From assembly GCF_003850345.1 (NCBI RefSeq), contig NZ_CP027707.1, forward strand, positions 4,898,001-4,962,000: 64,000 nt of DNA, in the 5' to 3' direction. Positions 53,766-62,669 of this stretch are shown piece after piece; the stretch's first letter is position 1, and every line of letters starts with the position of its first letter. Below the pieces are notes generated by a model. It ran no database searches. It was not told the DNA's origin and saw only the letters and a program-made list of their open reading frames with translations. Position numbers and translations under genes: made by a program. This stretch comes from Pseudomonas chlororaphis subsp. piscium. GTDB taxonomy: Bacteria; Pseudomonadota; Gammaproteobacteria; Pseudomonadales; Pseudomonadaceae.

Positions 53766-56142
53766 TTAATGCCTCCCAAATAGGCTCAAGCGCCTGTTGC
53801 CTTTCAGTATTGTGGTTCGGAGTTCCATTGGGGTTTCCCAAGTTAATTATAGAACCGACCACCCTCGAAGTCTCTGCGCTTGAGCCTTGATCTGCACGTC
53901 TGTTGATTCTCTCTCTAGACCAGAAAAAACCAGATGCGTCACAGGCATTATAATCATCTGAAGAGAGCAACGCAGGATTGGGATCCGATGTAAAATTTTT
54001 ACCTCGATATTTTTCATAACTTTTATAATTTCGCCTCCCTGTAATTTGCAGGAATCCCCGACCATGAAACCTGTTGCCATCCCCAACCATCCCACCATTC
54101 GATGAGTTAGCAATCCCATTATCCATCCCCGCAGCCTTTGCTGCTATTTGACTTGGTCGTGCTGCTACGTAATTGGGGCGGTTGATTGTCGGCTTAGGGC
54201 GCGGCCCGGGATTAGGCAATTCAACTGGGCGTCGACCGGACGGCAGGTTGCGCTGCAAACTTACGGCTCTATCATAGTCCTCTCCAGCTTCAACTGGGGT
54301 AATGACTTCATACATAGTTCGAAAATATCGCTCATTCCCAATCTCTTCTCGGTATTGCCACCAACCTGTTTCCACACCAACTTGCGCAAAAAAATGGGCC
54401 ACCCGGAGTTTTGAACTACTAATCAAATACTTTGCTAGCATTTTATTCGTTTGCATTCTTAGGCCAGCCGCCCGCTGCCTTCCGGTTGCGGGAGCCTGTT
54501 TAAGTATTATTAAAAGCTCGTCATTGCTAAACCATCCACACTTCCTAAACACACGGATAAACTCGACCGGATGAAAATGCCAATGCTTGCTATCAATACC
54601 CACTAGATCTGCCTGCTCCCAGAAGGCCAAAGAACTCTGATAAGCCTTTAACTTGTCGTATTTATCCTGCGACATCGGCCCACCATCCGACACTTTAAGC
54701 AACCACTCATAACGAGCATCAAAGTCACTCAGCGCCCATTCAGTTGGAAACTTACAAACCAACCGCTTTATTTGTTTTTGTATATCTGGCAAGCTAAGCC
54801 GCGACATGCTCAACTCATGTTCGTTCGAGTATCGTTCAGATAATTGCTGTTTTTCTTCTTGGGAATGGGCCGCATACCCTGGAGACTTCGCAATACTTAC
54901 CGTATCATTATTACTTGACTGCACTGTATCTTGACCCAGCTCCAGCAAACTTCTGATAAACGGTGACTGACAATGGCTATCGGTATCCACATCATCATCG
55001 ATCAGCCTCCAACCTTGCCATTGAGGGAAATCAGCATCGCTGAACTTAGCCACGGTCGGGGCGTTTAAATTGACCCAACCTACTTTGCTCTGCTCTCCTG
55101 CCTTACCAGGAAACTTGATCTGCCGCCAGTGGGCAGCGTCGGCAGGTTGCAGGGTATCCGACCCTAGTAACCGACCAAAGCGTAATAGTTCATAGCCAGC
55201 GCTAGGGGATTGTGGATAAAGTCGTTTGGCGATGGTGTAGAGGTTGTGCTCGTAATCAGCTTCTTCAGGTTGCGCACCTATTTCTACGCCACTCACGTAA
55301 AAAGACGTAAGAGTGCACTGTCCCCTCTCATAGTTCATACGAACAAAGATACCTTGCTGTAACTGCGAGGCCACCGCCCACTCGTAGCCGTCCACCGTAG
55401 AAGGGAAACTTGCGGAAGGGGAAGGACTGCCTGCCTCTTGAACTGGTGCGTTGGTGGGCATGGCTGGGCAGCGATAGACGACGGGGGCGTTATTCTGGGG
55501 TTGGCGACGATCACCGGGGGCCGTTCCATACAGCAGTACTTCCGGCGGAACAAAGAAGTACATGTCCCCCCAACAACTGTCTGTTCGACCGTTATTTGAC
55601 TGATAGTCAAGGTCGTGGGTAGCCCTCCCCACCAGATGAGCTATCTGACTCTGATCCGCCACAATTTCAAAATGAATGCGGCCCTTTTCACCATAAATGC
55701 TGCCAGCCTCACCAATGTTGTCTTTTCGGCGAATGGTCATACCTACTTGAGGCTGGCTCAGGTTGATCTTCGATAGATGCATGTAGATTGAATAAAAAAC
55801 GACTGTCGATTGAGCCCCCTCTCCAATCTCGGTCTCATGACGCAACACTATGCAGCCATTATCGGTCCAGCCTCGCCGGAAACGCAGCGGATGATCTGCA
55901 TCCGCTACCTCAGCCTCGGGACTCCTAAAATAGGCGAGCTTGCCATCAGCAATGGCCCTGACAGGTAGAAAATTCTCGTTCTCTTGTGGAGAACTTAGAT
56001 GGACTCCGCCGTGCCAATTGAGATCAAAACTCAGCGGAAAACCACCATCACCAGGCACACCGCCAACCATGGCGCGCTCAAGGAACGCCTCATCGGTTTC
56101 TCCTGTAACAGGAGCAGGAAGAAAAGGAGGGCCGATAATCAT
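53752..56142 (-). CDS. Type VI peptidoglycan effector: M23-like region plus GH19 lysozyme domain
   Basis: 796 residues. The first 230 resemble a degenerate LytM/M23 peptidase fold (LSFDLNWHGGVHLSSPQ, VRAIADGKLAYFRSP, GRIHFEIVAD), lacking a convincing full zinc site. The middle is uncharacterised. The last 230 are a GH19 chitinase/lysozyme domain: FAQVGVETGWWQYREE with the catalytic Glu, and FHGRGFLQITGRRNYKSYEK. No signal peptide, as expected for cargo injected by VgrG. The start MIIGPPFLPAPVTGET has AAGGA upstream; earlier in-frame ATG codons overlap vgrG. It should degrade peptidoglycan of rival bacteria. It lies 40 bases behind the second vgrG, with immunity downstream. Confidence 0.78.
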   Translation of the reverse strand: MIIGPPFLPAPVTGETDEAFLERAMVGGVPGDGGFPLSFDLNWHGGVHLSSPQENENFLPVRAIADGKLAYFRSPEAEVADADHPLRFRRGWTDNGCIVLRHETEIGEGAQSTVVFYSIYMHLSKINLSQPQVGMTIRRKDNIGEAGSIYGEKGRIHFEIVADQSQIAHLVGRATHDLDYQSNNGRTDSCWGDMYFFVPPEVLLYGTAPGDRRQPQNNAPVVYRCPAMPTNAPVQEAGSPSPSASFPSTVDGYEWAVASQLQQGIFVRMNYERGQCTLTSFYVSGVEIGAQPEEADYEHNLYTIAKRLYPQSPSAGYELLRFGRLLGSDTLQPADAAHWRQIKFPGKAGEQSKVGWVNLNAPTVAKFSDADFPQWQGWRLIDDDVDTDSHCQSPFIRSLLELGQDTVQSSNNDTVSIAKSPGYAAHSQEEKQQLSERYSNEHELSMSRLSLPDIQKQIKRLVCKFPTEWALSDFDARYEWLLKVSDGGPMSQDKYDKLKAYQSSLAFWEQADLVGIDSKHWHFHPVEFIRVFRKCGWFSNDELLIILKQAPATGRQRAAGLRMQTNKMLAKYLISSSKLRVAHFFAQVGVETGWWQYREEIGNERYFRTMYEVITPVEAGEDYDRAVSLQRNLPSGRRPVELPNPGPRPKPTINRPNYVAARPSQIAAKAAGMDNGIANSSNGGMVGDGNRFHGRGFLQITGRRNYKSYEKYRGKNFTSDPNPALLSSDDYNACDASGFFWSRERINRRADQGSSAETSRVVGSIINLGNPNGTPNHNTERQQALEPIWEALNDKV

Positions 56143-56182
56143 CTTGAAGGGTCCTTGTCCATGTTGACGCTCGTTATTTCGC

Positions 56183-58234
56183 TCATAGAGAGAATGGATA
56201 ATCGAAGGTCGGCTTAACCTTCTCTGGCACCGCATTCACCAACGCCTCATCCATCAAACTCCCCGCGTTATCCTTATCCGCCGCACCCGGCAACGTCGGC
56301 GGCTTGATGCCGATCCCAGTGCCACTCCCCGCCGATCCCCCGGCATTGATCTTCACCACCGGCCCCACCACCGTGACACCGCCGGCATCCAGCTTGATAA
56401 AACTCCCCCCGGCCTTGATCGTCAGTTCGCTGCCCGCCTCGATTACCATCTTGGCGCCGGCCTTGAGGTGGATTTCCTGGCCGGCTTTGGTCAGTTGCGC
56501 GGTGCCGAGTTTGATGTGCTGGTTTTCGCCCACGGTCAGGTGGTCGTCGACGCGGGTTTCGGTTTTGCGGTCGGCGTGGGTGATGCGGTGTTCTTCGGCC
56601 TTGAGTTCGGTGTAGGTGTTCTTCTCCACGGTGTCGTGGCGTTCGTGGCCGATACGGATTTTCTGGTCGTGCTCGATGTTTTCGTCCCAGTCGCGCTGGG
56701 CGTGGATGAAGATCTGCTCGGCGCCTTTTTTGTCTTCGATGCGCAGTTCGTTGTAGCCCGCGCCGCCGGGGGAGCTCATGGACTTGAACACCGTGCGGGT
56801 CTTATTCGCCGGCAAGGCGTAAGGCACCGGGTGTTCCTTGTGGTACAGGCAGCCGGTGATCAGCGGCTGGTCGGGGTCGCCTTCGAGGAAGGTCACCAGT
56901 ACTTCCATGCCGATGCGCGGGATGACGATGGCGCCGTAGCTGTCGCCGGCCCAGCTGGAGGACACGCGCAGCCAGCAACTGGTCTTGTCGTCGGCCGCAC
57001 CGATGCGGTCCCAGTGGAATTGCACCTTGACCCGGCCGTACTGGTCGCAGTGGATTTCTTCGCCCTTGGGGCCGGTGACCACCGCGGTCTGGCTGCCCAG
57101 CACGCGCGGTTTCGGGTGGTTCAGGGCCGGACGGTAGAACACCTGCCAGGGCGTGGCGAGGAAGCGGTTGCGGTAGCCCTGGTGGAAGTCGTCCTTGTTG
57201 TCGGTGGTGTCGCTGGTCACCGACTCTTCCAGCACCTGTGGCTGCTTGCCTTCGTGGACGATATGGGTCAGCAGCCACAGGTCGTTCCATTCGCTGCGCG
57301 GGTGCTCGGACAGCTCCAGGAAGTGGCCGCTGACCAGTCGTGTCTGGTCGCCCCAGCCTTCGGCCTGCTGGTAGTCGGCGCGGTGGCGCTCGAGGGCGCG
57401 CTGGCTGAGGAACTTGCCGCGCGCGCGGTCGGTGAAACGGCCCGGGTAGTCGTAGTCTTCCAGGTCCGGTTCTTCGCTTTCGACCTCGGGTTTACAGGCC
57501 GCTTCCAGCTGCAGGCGCGGCTTCTCGAAGTCGTAGTCGCGGCGGGTAGTGCGGCGGGTGCGGGTTTCCAGGCGCAGGTTGAAGCCCTTGATCACCGGTT
57601 CGTCAGCGACCATGCCGCTGCCCTGGATATAAGCGGTGGGCTGGCCGAGCTTGGGGAACACCGTCTGGTCGTCGCCGAACACCAGCAGGTGGCCTTGCGG
57701 GCTGTGCTGGAAGTGGTAATGCAGGCCTTCCTCTTCGCACAGGCGCTGGATGAAATGCAGGTCGGTTTCGTCGTACTGCACGCAGTAGTCGCGGTCCGGG
57801 CACGGAGTGCCGAGCTGGAACCGGTAGGCGTTGCCCTGGATGCCGTGTTCTTCGAGGATCAGGGCGATGATCTTCGGCGCCGACAGCTGCTGATAGATGC
57901 GCTGGTTGGTGCGGTGTTCGAGGTAGGCCAGTTGCGGCACCAGCGACACCTTGTAGCGGGTCAGGCGCTTGCCGGCATCGCCCTGGGCCACGCGGTAGAT
58001 CTGGCCGTGGATGCCACTGGCGCTCTCTTTAGCAGAAGCATGCTCAAAGGCCAAAAACGCCTGCTTGTGCAGCAGCGTCTCCAGGTCCAGGTCGGGGTTC
58101 TCGCTGACCAGTTCCAGATCGAAACGGAACGGCTGGCTGATGCCTTCGATCCCTTCGAAAGACAGCACCTACAAGTCACCCTGAAAGTCGTCGACCGTCA
58201 GGCTGAAGTGGGTTTCATTGGCTTTGTTGAACAT
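56183..58234 (-). pseudogene. vgrG: Second VgrG (TssI) gene with nonsense codon 22
   Basis: Almost the same as the first vgrG from its ATG (58232-58234) through the beta-helix, but codon 22, CAG in copy one, is TAG here (58169-58171). The frame is otherwise open to 56183. A GTG directly after the stop (58166-58168) could restart translation and give a 661-residue protein missing the first 22 residues of the gp27-like hub. The C-terminal 45 residues differ from copy one and end KPTFDYPFSL, presumably specifying the GH19 cargo. It also has a short insertion (EHASAKESASG) near residue 65. Whether it still makes functional spike is open. Confidence 0.8.
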
Positions 58235-58516
58235 CCTTTGTTCCTTTGGACTGCGACATAGCGCGAGCTCTTGTGCGCGGACTTGATGTCAGCGCAACTC
58301 GCTTTTGGCCTGGCTACATCCGGATTCGGCCAAGCTGAACAGCCGAGCCAGGCTAGCAAGTCACCAACGGCATTGATCTAGGAGTCGTCCTAAACCTCTA
58401 GGAAAGAATTGGAAGAAGGCATCAGCTTTTTCAGAGAATGACTGCCCCCCATCCAGTGCCTGAACGGATGAAAGGAACTTTCTCATTCCAAAACCGCAGC
58501 GAAATCACGAATCGGC

Positions 58517-58675
58517 ATGCATCGCTGCCTGTCTTGCATAACCGCGCGTACAGCGGATGAAAGTGATTTGTTCCAGATCGCCGATATCGCCTCGCTGCTG
58601 CTGAGCGATGGTGTAGCGTTGCTGGATGTTGCTCAGGGTAAGACGATGCAAGGGGCGCAGGCGGGTCGGCTCTAA
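58517..58675 (+). pseudogene. Truncated copy of the 19893 small ORF
   Basis: A 52-codon open frame MHRCLSC... continues as ITARTADESDLFQIADIASL and on to LLDVAQGK, identical to the second half of the 91-residue protein, then ends differently (TMQGAQAGRL). Its first codons come from DNA that in copy A lies about 340 bases further upstream, so a deletion has fused them. The structured leader and ribosome-binding site are missing, and expression is doubtful. Confidence 0.65.
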
Positions 58676-58724
58676 GCGCTTGAGGCCCCTCCCGATATCT
58701 TCTGCGACAGCCTGTTGCAGGCAT

Positions 58725-58757
58725 TAAAAAAGCCCCTGGATCTTTTGATTCAGGGGC
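58725..58757 (-). terminator. Intrinsic terminator of the deacetylase operon
   Basis: Hairpin GCCCCTGAATC-AAAA-GATCCAGGGGC followed on the minus strand by a run of T residues, about 130 bases past the deacetylase stop codon with the REP pair between. It is the same as the element at 20209-20242. Confidence 0.8.
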
Positions 58758-58804
58758 TTTGGTATGAGGGGCGTCCAGATACAGCGCGTTATCGTTGACG
58801 TTCA

Positions 58805-58867
58805 TCGCGGGCAAGCCTCGCTCCTACGGAAGCACCATTGTCTGTAGGAGCGAGGCTTGCCCGCGAT
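58805..58867. repeat. REP pair inside repeat copy B
   Basis: Arms at 58805-58827 and 58843-58866 are inverted copies of the TCGCGGGCAAGCCTCGCTCC-type REP with a 15-base spacer. It lies between the deacetylase stop codon and its terminator. Confidence 0.85.
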
Positions 58868-58888
58868 GCGATCTGACAGCCACCGCAA

Positions 58889-59914
58889 TCAGAGCGTCCA
58901 GGCCCCGGCCTCGGCAAAAAATGCCCGCGCGTTGTCTTCCAGGCTTTCCAGGTGATAGCCGCCCTCCTGCACGATCAAACACGGCAGGCCGAGGCTGCGG
59001 ATGCGTTCGCCGAGGCGAGCGAAACCGGCGCGGGTCACTGCCACTTTGCTTTGTGGGTCGAGTTCGTAGATGTCGAAGCCCAGGGACAGCACCAGCACTT
59101 GCGCGTCGAAGGTCTTTACCGCCGCCAGGGCGGTTTCCAGTTGGGCGAGGAAATCGGCTTCGCTGGCGCCGTGTGCCATCGGTAGGTTGAGGTTGTAGCC
59201 CAGCCCCGCGCCGCTGCCGCGCTCGTCGGCGAAACCGGCGACGCCCGGGTAGAAGTTGGTCGGGTCGCCGTGCACCGAGACGTACAGCACGTCGTTGCGC
59301 TCGTAGAAGATTTCCTGGATGCCCTGGCCGTGGTGCATGTCAGTGTCCAGCACCGCGACCCGGGCGAACTTCTCGCGCAGCACCTGGGCGGCGATCGCCG
59401 CGTTGTTCAAGTAGCAGAAGCCGCCAGCCGCTTCGGCCCGGGCGTGATGGCCCGGCGGGCGGCACAGGGCGTAGGCCGCCGGCTCGCCATCGAGCAAGGC
59501 CCGGGCGCCGGCAATCGCGCTTTGCGCCGACCAGTAGGCCGAACGCCAGGTCAGCTCGCCCACCGGGCAGCTGCCATCGGCCAGGTAACGCGCGGCCTGG
59601 GCGAGGATGCCGCGCAGGGCGTTGGGTTCGCGGACGAAGATGTTCGACATCACCTCCTCGCCCCAGTCCTCGGGAATTTCCTTCCAGCGCTGGTGGGCTT
59701 CCTTGAGAAACTGCAGGTACGCCGCGCCGTGCACCGCCAGCAGCGGCTCCAGGCCGGCATCCTCCGGTTGCACGACCTCGAAGCCCAAAGAATGCGCGGC
59801 CTGGGCCAGGCGCTGGGCGCGCTCGGGCACTTCCTGGGGCGTGCGCATCTGGCCGCGGGAGTAATAGCTGCGCGGATGGTGCAGCAGCTGTTCGGGGTGG
59901 AAAAAACTGCGCAT
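58889..59914 (-). CDS. Acetylpolyamine amidohydrolase / class II histone-deacetylase-like enzyme
   Basis: 341 residues of the zinc-dependent deacetylase family. It keeps RPPGHHARAEAAGGFCYLNN, the metal-binding VLDTDMHHGQGIQEIFY, a YVSVHGDPTNFYPG loop and SLGFDIYELDPQS. Pseudomonas homologues remove acetyl groups from acetylputrescine and acetylcadaverine. AAGGAGA stands 7 bases before the chosen ATG. It is last in the permease-hydrolase-deacetylase operon, 10 bases after the hydrolase, so a role in uptake and breakdown of an acylated or carbamoylated amine is plausible. Its final 27 bases reappear at 20385-20411. Confidence 0.88.
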   Translation of the reverse strand: MRSFFHPEQLLHHPRSYYSRGQMRTPQEVPERAQRLAQAAHSLGFEVVQPEDAGLEPLLAVHGAAYLQFLKEAHQRWKEIPEDWGEEVMSNIFVREPNALRGILAQAARYLADGSCPVGELTWRSAYWSAQSAIAGARALLDGEPAAYALCRPPGHHARAEAAGGFCYLNNAAIAAQVLREKFARVAVLDTDMHHGQGIQEIFYERNDVLYVSVHGDPTNFYPGVAGFADERGSGAGLGYNLNLPMAHGASEADFLAQLETALAAVKTFDAQVLVLSLGFDIYELDPQSKVAVTRAGFARLGERIRSLGLPCLIVQEGGYHLESLEDNARAFFAEAGAWTL

Positions 59915-59924
59915 GACCTTCTCC

Positions 59925-61154
59925 TTATGCAACCTGGCCGGCGCGGGCCAGCACGGCGTTGAGCAATACGTCGGTGCCCTGGCGCACGTCCTCGGGCAGT
60001 ACGTCTTCGGCTTCGTTGTGGCTCAGGCCGCCGACGCAAGGGATGAAGACCATGGCCGTCGGGCAGAACCGCGCCAGATGAATCGCGTCATGGCCGGCGC
60101 CGCTGACGATCGATTGTTGAGCGTAGCCCAGGCCGTCCACCGCCTGCTGCACCGCCGCCACGCAGTCGGCATCGAAGGGCGTGGCCGGGCTGATCCAGTG
60201 CGGGCTGATGGTCACCTTCAGCTGGCGTTGTTCGGCGATGGCACCAAGCCGCGCGCGCACTTCCTGTTCCATGGCGGCGATGGCGCTGTCGCGGTGATGC
60301 CGCAGGTCGACAGTGAACTGCAACAGGCCCGGAATAGTGTTGCGCGAGGACTTGGCGATGCCCAGTTCGCCGACGGTGGTCAGGCCCTCGGGGGCGAAAT
60401 CCGTGGCCAGGGTTTCGATCGCCAGGATCATCTGCGCGGCGCCGTAGAGGGCGTCCTTGCGCAGCGGCATGGGCGTGGTGCCGGCATGGGCCGCCATGCC
60501 TTCGACCTGCACGTCGAGCCAGCGGATCGCCTGGCCGCCGCTGACCACGCCGATGCTCTTGGCGTTGTCCTCGAGGATCGGCCCCTGTTCGATATGCGCC
60601 TCGAAATAGGCATCCACCGCCCCGCCCAGGGGCCGCGTGCCGGCGTAGCCGGTGGCGTGCAGCGCCTCGGCGACGCTGATGCCGTCGGCGTCGCGCACCG
60701 CCAGGGCGGTCTCCAGGTCCATGATCCCGGTGAACACCGCCGAGCCGAACATGGCCGGGGTGAAACGCGCGCCCTCCTCGTTGGTCCACACCGCCACTTC
60801 CAGCGGCTTGCGGGTCTGGATTTGCAGATCGTTGAGGCGGTGCACCACCTCCAGGCCGGCGAGCACGCCGTACACACCATCGAAGCGCCCGCCTTCGGGC
60901 TGGGTGTCGAGGTGGCTGCCCATCATCACCGGGGCGGCGTTGGGGTCGCTGCCCGGACGGCGGGCAAACAGGTTGCCGATGGGGTCGAGGCTCAGGCTCA
61001 TGCCGGCCTCCAGGCACCAGCGGGCGAACAACTCGCGCCCGGCCTTGTCGTCCTCGCTCAGGGCCAGGCGGCAGCTGCCGCCACGGGCGGTTGCGCCAAT
61101 TTCGGCCATGGCCATCAGGCTCGCCCACAGGCGTTCACCGTTGATCTTCAACAT
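59925..61154 (-). CDS. M20-family carbamoylase / allantoate amidohydrolase-like enzyme
   Basis: 409 residues of the Zn-dependent hydantoinase/carbamoylase branch of M20 peptidases. Metal ligands are visible in MMGSHLDTQPEGGRFDG, WTNEEGARF, FEAHIEQGP and near the C-terminus PCVGGLSHNEAEDV. The dimerisation lid domain lies at about 215-330. These enzymes hydrolyse N-carbamoyl amino acids, beta-ureidopropionate or allantoate, and the substrate cannot be told from sequence. The start MLKINGERLW was chosen; an extension of 20 codons lacks conservation. It sits between the permease and deacetylase genes. Confidence 0.82.
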   Translation of the reverse strand: MLKINGERLWASLMAMAEIGATARGGSCRLALSEDDKAGRELFARWCLEAGMSLSLDPIGNLFARRPGSDPNAAPVMMGSHLDTQPEGGRFDGVYGVLAGLEVVHRLNDLQIQTRKPLEVAVWTNEEGARFTPAMFGSAVFTGIMDLETALAVRDADGISVAEALHATGYAGTRPLGGAVDAYFEAHIEQGPILEDNAKSIGVVSGGQAIRWLDVQVEGMAAHAGTTPMPLRKDALYGAAQMILAIETLATDFAPEGLTTVGELGIAKSSRNTIPGLLQFTVDLRHHRDSAIAAMEQEVRARLGAIAEQRQLKVTISPHWISPATPFDADCVAAVQQAVDGLGYAQQSIVSGAGHDAIHLARFCPTAMVFIPCVGGLSHNEAEDVLPEDVRQGTDVLLNAVLARAGQVA

Positions 61155-61182
61155 GCTTCGGTTCTCCGGATTCGATAAAAGC

Positions 61183-62487
61183 TCAAGCCATTTCCAGGCG
61201 GTGTGCAGCGGCATGCCGGCGGGCCAGGGCCAGCACGCACAGCAGCGAGACGGTCGCGATCAGGCTGTAGAACAGCGCCATCGGCCACCACTGGCCGGCG
61301 AACCGGTGGGCCAGCCAGGTGCCGATCAGCGGCGTCAGGCCACCGGCCACGGCGCCGCAGACCTGATAGGCCAGGGAGATCGCGGTGTAGCGCACGCGGG
61401 TCTCGAACATGCCGCTGACGTAGCCGGCGATCACCGCGTAGAAGGACGCCATGCACACCACCGCCAGGGCGATGCCGATAATGATCAGCGGCGCCTGGCC
61501 GCTGCTCACCAGCACGAACATCGGGTAGGGCGAAGCCATGGCCAGCAACGACACCAGGCACAGGAAACGCGTGGCGCCGAGCTTCTCGGCGGTCCAGGCC
61601 GCCAGTGGCTGGATGCAGAACTGGATGATCGCCACCACGAACAGGCATTCCAGGATCAGCGAGCGCGGCAACCCCAGTTGCTGGGTGCTGTAGGCGATCA
61701 TGAAGGTGTTGGTGAAATACACCCCGGCGATGCCCAGGGTGTTGGCGCCGATGCACAGCAGCAGTGGGCGCCAGGCGCTTTGCAGCACTTCCATCACCGG
61801 CGCCTGCTCCTTGCGCTGGGCCTTGTGTGCCTGTTCGCGGCTGGCGAGGAATTCCGGCGACTCATTGACCCCCAGGCGAATCGCCAGGCCCACCACCAGC
61901 AACAGCGCGCTGGCCAGGAACGGCAAGCGCCAGCCCCAGCTCATCAAGTCTTCTTCGGGCAGGCGGGTGACCGCGCTGAAGGCCAGCAGCGACAGGATCA
62001 ACCCGGCCGGGCTGCCCAGCTGGGCGAAGGAAGCGAAAAAGTTGCGCCGGCCCTTGGGCGCATGCTCGCCGGCCATCAACACCGCCCCACCCCACTCGCC
62101 ACCGACGGCGATGCCCTGGACGATGCGCAGCAGGATCAGCAACACCGGCGCCACCGCACCGATCTGTGCATAAGTCGGCAGCAGACCGATGCACACCGTG
62201 ACCACGCCCATCATCAGCAGGGTGATCACCAGGGACTTCTTGCGCCCGATGCGGTCGCCGATATGGCCGAACACGATGCCGCCCAATGGCCGGGCGAAGA
62301 AGCCCACGGCGAAGGTGCCGAAAGCCGCCATGGTGCTGAACAGTTTGTCGTCGGAGGGGAAGAACAAGGCGCCGAACACCAGCGCCGCGGCGGTGGCGTA
62401 GATGTAGAAGTCGTACCACTCGATCATGGTGCCGATAAAGGCGGCGGCGGCCGCACGGCGCGGCTGGGGCGAAGCTGAAGGCTTCAT
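61183..62487 (-). CDS. MHS-family major facilitator permease
   Basis: 434 residues with twelve predicted transmembrane helices. The metabolite:proton symporter signatures are clear: GTMIEWYDFYIYATAAALVF, RPLGGIVFGHIGDRIGRKKS and GIAVGGEWGGAVLMAGEHAP. It is the first gene of the operon and probably imports the compound handled by the following hydrolase and deacetylase. Substrate unknown; the family includes citrate, proline-betaine and shikimate transporters. Confidence 0.9.
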   Translation of the reverse strand: MKPSASPQPRRAAAAAFIGTMIEWYDFYIYATAAALVFGALFFPSDDKLFSTMAAFGTFAVGFFARPLGGIVFGHIGDRIGRKKSLVITLLMMGVVTVCIGLLPTYAQIGAVAPVLLILLRIVQGIAVGGEWGGAVLMAGEHAPKGRRNFFASFAQLGSPAGLILSLLAFSAVTRLPEEDLMSWGWRLPFLASALLLVVGLAIRLGVNESPEFLASREQAHKAQRKEQAPVMEVLQSAWRPLLLCIGANTLGIAGVYFTNTFMIAYSTQQLGLPRSLILECLFVVAIIQFCIQPLAAWTAEKLGATRFLCLVSLLAMASPYPMFVLVSSGQAPLIIIGIALAVVCMASFYAVIAGYVSGMFETRVRYTAISLAYQVCGAVAGGLTPLIGTWLAHRFAGQWWPMALFYSLIATVSLLCVLALARRHAAAHRLEMA

Positions 62488-62669
62488 GGATCGTGCTCCT
62501 TTGATTATTTTTCTGGCAGGAGAGAACGGGAACGCAGAGGCGCTCTGGCGGCGTCTGTCTGGGAGGGATTTATCGTCGCGGGCCTATAATTAGTCAATTT
62601 TCTATTTATTATGCTGATTATTACTGCGGCTTATTATCAGCCCTGTCCTTCGACCCAGAGCCCCGCGCC
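62488..62669. promoter_or_regulatory. Divergent promoter region permease operon / LysR gene
   Basis: 182 bases with a distinct AT-rich core (about 62585-62635, TATAATTAGTCAATTTTC) between the divergent genes. This is the standard place for the LysR-type regulator to bind. Several T-N11-A-compatible positions exist but none can be singled out by eye. Confidence 0.5.

Larger units (their letters stand above)
56342..58915. repeat. Long direct repeat, copy B (right flank of the island)
   Basis: Same orientation and content as 17502-20411: vgrG core and start, about 290 bases of near-identical upstream DNA, a small-ORF remnant, terminator, REP pair and the 3' end of the deacetylase gene, which continues intact here. 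Compared with copy A about 340 bases are deleted at about 58527, removing the structured RNA and the first half of the small ORF. Confidence 0.8.

Noticed and set aside
56468..58261. 597-codon plus-strand frame opposite the second vgrG
   Set aside because: Antisense shadow. The same frame pattern is seen opposite the first vgrG, so it reflects vgrG codon usage.
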